The notes under the pieces are model-generated. The model worked only from the letters and a program-made list of their open reading frames with translations, had not been told where the DNA came from and did no database searches. Source: an uncultured Bacteroides sp. (GTDB lineage: Bacteria; Bacteroidota; Bacteroidia; Bacteroidales; Bacteroidaceae). Taken from it: DNA of 8,356 bases. This document shows, piece after piece, positions 6,751 through 8,356 of the stretch; the first letter of the stretch is position 1; the number at the start of each line of letters is the position of its first letter. Made by a program: the position numbers and the translations under genes. The stretch is taken from positions 1-8,356 of the forward strand of contig CAKUYM010000184.1 in the NCBI GenBank assembly GCA_934716785.1, given 5' to 3'.

Positions 6751-6780
6751 TTTATAAATTATACTTGATATTAATTATCC
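6747..6780. repeat. Imperfect two-copy repeat over the cysK stop codon
   Basis: TTGATTTATAAATTATAC (6747-6764) is followed directly by TTGATATTAATTATCC (6765-6780). They share TTGAT at the start and AATTAT near the end, with two bases missing in the second. The TGA stop of cysK lies in the first copy and recurs at 6766-6768. The tract is AT-rich, so chance similarity is a real possibility. Confidence 0.4.
6760..6767 (+). promoter_or_regulatory. Weak candidate -7 box (TATACTTG) for the TPR gene
   Basis: TATACTTG differs by one base from TAnnTTTG and ends 26 bases before the ATG at 6794, a sensible spacing. It also spans the junction of the AT-rich repeat. Read-through from cysK across the 43-base gap, with no terminator seen, is at least as likely. 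Confidence 0.25.
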
Positions 6781-6793
6781 CCGAACTATATAT

Positions 6794-7612
6794 ATGGTAA
6801 GAATTATTATAGCATTGCTTTTTTGTTTCCCTATGGCTGTTTGCGCGCAGACCTATCAGCAGTTGTCGGAAAAAGCCATCGAATGTATTGAGAAAGACAG
6901 TCTTCTTCAGGCGGAAGAACTGTTGGTCAAGGCTTTGAAGATGGAACCGAAAAATGCGAAGAATGCGTTGCTCTTTTCTAATCTGGGCTTGGTGCAACGT
7001 CGGTTGGGAGAATTTGACAAAGCGCTTGAGTCTTACTCCTTTGCGTTGAACTTTGCTCCGCTGGCGGTACCTATCCTGCTCGACCGTGCCGCCATTTATA
7101 TGGAAACGGGAAAGGCAGACCGTGCCTATACGGATTACTGCCAGGTGCTTGACGAGGACAAACGAAACAAAGAAGCATTGCTGATGCGTGCTTATATTTA
7201 TGTGACACGCAGAGATTATCCGGCAGCACGGATAGACTATAACCGTTTGCTGGAGATTGATCCTCAGAGCTATAGCGGTAGGTTGGGACTGGCCACTCTT
7301 GAACAGAAAGAGGGCAAGTTTCGGGAGGCTCTCGATATTTTGAACAAGATGATTGTGGAAAGCCCCGACGATTCGGTACTTTATATTGCCCGTGCCGATG
7401 TGGAGCGTGAGATGAAACACGACGAATTGGCATTGGTGGACTTGGAAGAAGCCATCCGGCTGGATGCATCATCAGCGGATGCTTATCTGTTGCGTGGCAA
7501 TATCTATCTGAGCCAAAACAAGAAAGCACTGGCGAAAGCTGATTTTGAGAAAGCCATCTCCTTGGGAGTGCCGCCCGCAGATTTGCACGAGCAGCTCAAG
7601 CAGTGCAGATAA
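6794..7612 (+). CDS. Exported tetratricopeptide-repeat (TPR) protein
   Basis: The 272-residue product starts with a signal peptide (MVRIIIALLFCFPMAVCA, cleavage likely after A18, VCA|Q). No proper lipobox is seen (the residue before C17 is Val), so a soluble periplasmic protein is more likely than a lipoprotein. The rest is about six TPR helix pairs from roughly residue 20 to 260, with clear A/G/Y/A spacing in FSNLGLVQRRLGEFDKALES (61-80), then ALLMRAYIYVTRRDYPAARI, RLGLATLEQKEGKFREALDI, and AYLLRGNIYLSQNKKALAKA (230-249). TPR proteins bind other proteins; no catalytic domain is present and the partner is unknown. The only ATG near the signal peptide is at 6794. It follows cysK by 43 bases and may be co-transcribed, but nothing else ties it to cysteine synthesis. 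It converges on recQ. Confidence 0.9.
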   Translation: MVRIIIALLFCFPMAVCAQTYQQLSEKAIECIEKDSLLQAEELLVKALKMEPKNAKNALLFSNLGLVQRRLGEFDKALESYSFALNFAPLAVPILLDRAAIYMETGKADRAYTDYCQVLDEDKRNKEALLMRAYIYVTRRDYPAARIDYNRLLEIDPQSYSGRLGLATLEQKEGKFREALDILNKMIVESPDDSVLYIARADVEREMKHDELALVDLEEAIRLDASSADAYLLRGNIYLSQNKKALAKADFEKAISLGVPPADLHEQLKQCR

Positions 7613-7680
7613 ACAATTGGGCAGGCAACTTATATACCCGATCCACATAAAGGAAAGTCTTTTATCATAAGTGCCGGTTC

Positions 7681-7742
7681 GTTCCACCTATGTTTCCCTT
7701 TAGTTCCACCCGGGTGGAACTAAAGGGAAACATAGGTGGAAC
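7681..7742. repeat. Perfect 62-bp palindrome (two 31-bp arms, no spacer)
   Basis: Positions 7681-7711 are the exact reverse complement of 7712-7742, with the centre at CCC|GGG. Each arm starts and nearly ends with the 8-mer GTTCCACC (7681 and 7703; mirrored as GGTGGAAC at 7713 and 7735). Transcripts from either side would fold into an almost fully paired hairpin, but no T run follows on either strand, so a classical intrinsic terminator is not indicated. It lies between the convergent TPR and recQ genes, 69 bases after the first stop. It could be a REP-like intergenic element, an operator, or an RNase III-type processing site. Confidence 0.95.
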
Positions 7743-7764
7743 TTAAAGATAACCTTGGTGGAAC
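7681..7764. repeat. Five copies of 8-mer GGTGGAAC at exact 22-bp steps, mirrored around the palindrome centre
   Basis: GTTCCACC occurs at 7681 and 7703 and its reverse complement GGTGGAAC at 7713, 7735 and 7757. The steps within each orientation are 22 bases exactly. The fifth copy lies outside the palindrome, and the 14-base fillers differ (taaagggaaacata, then ttaaagataacctt), so the right side reads as a direct repeat of a 22-base unit with a conserved head. A 22-bp step is close to two helix turns, so all copies on one side would face the same way. Confidence 0.85.
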
Positions 7765-7822
7765 GAATAACGATTAGTAACGCGGCTTACTGACATATGC
7801 TATCGGAACATCTCTTTTATTC

Positions 7823-7900
7823 GACGAACTTACCTGAGAAACTTACTCAACGAGTTTGCCTGACGAACTTATCCAATGAACTTATCCGACGAACTCCTTA
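7823..7900. repeat. 13-bp tandem repeat, six units, spanning the recQ stop codon
   Basis: Read on the minus strand the units are TAAGGAGTTCGTC (7900-7888), GGATAAGTTCATT (7887-7875), GGATAAGTTCGTC (7874-7862), AGGCAAACTCGTT (7861-7849), GAGTAAGTTTCTC (7848-7836) and AGGTAAGTTCGTC (7835-7823). Units 2, 3 and 6 share 11 of 13 bases pairwise with unit 3. The first unit is recQ coding sequence (KEFV) and the second holds the real TAA stop (7884-7882); TAA recurs in units 3, 5 and 6. There are no spacers and the period is strict, so this is a tandem repeat, not a CRISPR array. Confidence 0.8.
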
Positions 7901-8356
7901 ATCAGATTGACGAAATCTTTTCCGTATTTCCTTTTCTTGTAATCTCCGATGCCGCTGATTTCTCCAAACTCCTCAATTGTGGTAGGGCGTGAGATGCAAA
8001 GCAGATGCAGCACCTTGTCCGACAGAACGATATAGGCAGGCAAGGCTTCTTGGTCGGCAAGTCGTTTCCTCAATCCCCGCAACGCTTCGAACAAATCCTC
8101 TTTTTCGCTGCTTGACATTCCGAAACCATCCGATGCCCCGAAACCGTCCGCCGCTCCGAAAGGAAGCTCTTTGGCAATCGCCACTTTCTTCTTTTTCCCT
8201 TTTCGGGTAGTGGCTTCTTCATGGCGGATAGCAGCCAATGTCGCTCGTGCTCTGCCGAAGAGAATATCACTTCCGCTCGACGTTATCTTGAGATGATTAT
8301 TCTCGTTATAAGCAATCTCGAAGTAGCCTAACTGTAGCATTTGGAGCAGATAATCC
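7882..8356 (-). CDS. recQ: ATP-dependent DNA helicase RecQ, C-terminal part (end of RQC plus HRDC domain)
   Basis: The frame is open to the window edge (about 158 residues, first visible residues DYLLQMLQLGYFEIAYNENN), so the helicase core lies outside. The first stretch, LLQMLQLGYFEIAYNENNHLKIT, matches the winged-helix end of the RQC domain, and the last 75 or so residues, from EDLFEALRGLRKRLADQEALPAYIVLSD to the end, are an HRDC domain, which binds DNA in RecQ helicases. The ATG at 8340 is internal, not a start. Between the domains is a linker with a basic patch (RKGKKKK) and an FG-rich repeat (FGAADGFGASDGFG). RecQ unwinds DNA 3' to 5' in repair and recombination. The identity rests on domain order only, since no ATPase motif is in view. 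The 3' end lies inside a 13-bp tandem repeat. Confidence 0.85.
   Translation of the reverse strand, partial: DYLLQMLQLGYFEIAYNENNHLKITSSGSDILFGRARATLAAIRHEEATTRKGKKKKVAIAKELPFGAADGFGASDGFGMSSSEKEDLFEALRGLRKRLADQEALPAYIVLSDKVLHLLCISRPTTIEEFGEISGIGDYKKRKYGKDFVNLIKEFVG
8120..8163. repeat. In-frame 18-bp repeat in the recQ linker
   Basis: CCGAAACCATCCGATGCC (8120-8137), CCGAAACCGTCCGCCGCT (8138-8155) and a partial CCGAAAGG (8156-8163) repeat in plus-strand orientation. On the coding strand they give FGxxDG-type hexapeptides in the linker between the RQC and HRDC domains. Being a multiple of three, the unit can change copy number without breaking the frame. Confidence 0.75.

Noticed and set aside
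6752..7420. 222-codon antisense open frame over the TPR gene
   Set aside because: The plus strand encodes a clear signal peptide and TPR repeats; the antisense product has no recognisable domain and is a shadow.
7681..7742. Intrinsic bidirectional terminator
   Set aside because: The stem is far longer than normal, has no natural loop, and is not followed by a T run on either strand. It may still affect termination, but it was not called as such.
7776..7791. Small hairpin AGTAA / TTACT as terminator for the TPR gene
   Set aside because: Only five AT-rich base pairs with a six-base loop and no adjacent T run.
7823..7900. CRISPR or iteron origin of replication
   Set aside because: The 13-bp period suggests iterons, but there is no Rep gene or AT-rich melting region, and the array lies in a chromosomal gene end next to recQ.

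Overview
The window reads as ordinary chromosome of a Bacteroidota bacterium, most likely Bacteroides or a close relative. The signs are perfect or near-perfect Bacteroides-type -7 boxes (TAnnTTTG) in front of four genes, few Shine-Dalgarno sites, and protein families with a Bacteroides flavour: a PSCH-type PAP2 phosphatase, a five-helix LTA-synthase-like sulfatase-fold protein, and a CysK starting MAKIAKKLTDLVGNTPL. I do not see phage genes, transposases, tRNA or rRNA genes, or a CRISPR array. I also do not see a convincing new multi-gene system.

Layout. Positions 1-1722 (+) hold an apparent operon: the 3' part of a hexapeptide-repeat acetyltransferase, a DUF418/YeiB-like membrane protein 3 bases later, and a 32-codon ORF overlapping the DUF418 stop. 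That ORF looks like the leftover start of a lost transporter gene. Positions 1788-2961 (+) are a self-contained unit: -7 box, exported alpha/beta hydrolase with a cysteine nucleophile, and hairpin terminator. Positions 2968-5706 (-) hold two envelope genes, the LTA-synthase-like protein first and the PAP2 phosphatase downstream, each with its own -7 box. Positions 5762-7612 (+) carry cysK and an exported TPR protein. Positions 7882-8356 (-) are the C-terminal end of recQ, which runs off the window and converges on the TPR gene.

The most interesting material is in the gaps. Two genes, the LTA-synthase-like gene and recQ, end inside degenerate tandem repeats (20-bp and 13-bp units). These begin in the last codons, include the stop codon, and repeat it downstream. 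cysK shows a weaker two-copy version. The stop triplets are TAG, TAA and TGA respectively, and no unit length is a multiple of three, so the copies place extra stops in shifting frames. Between the TPR gene and recQ lies a perfect 62-bp palindrome (two 31-bp arms, no spacer). It is built from an 8-mer, GGTGGAAC, repeated at exact 22-bp steps in mirrored orientation, with one further copy outside the palindrome.

Gene cooperation, by inference: the acetyltransferase and DUF418 protein are probably co-expressed, and the LTA-synthase-like protein and PAP2 phosphatase probably both act on envelope lipids. cysK and recQ are housekeeping genes.
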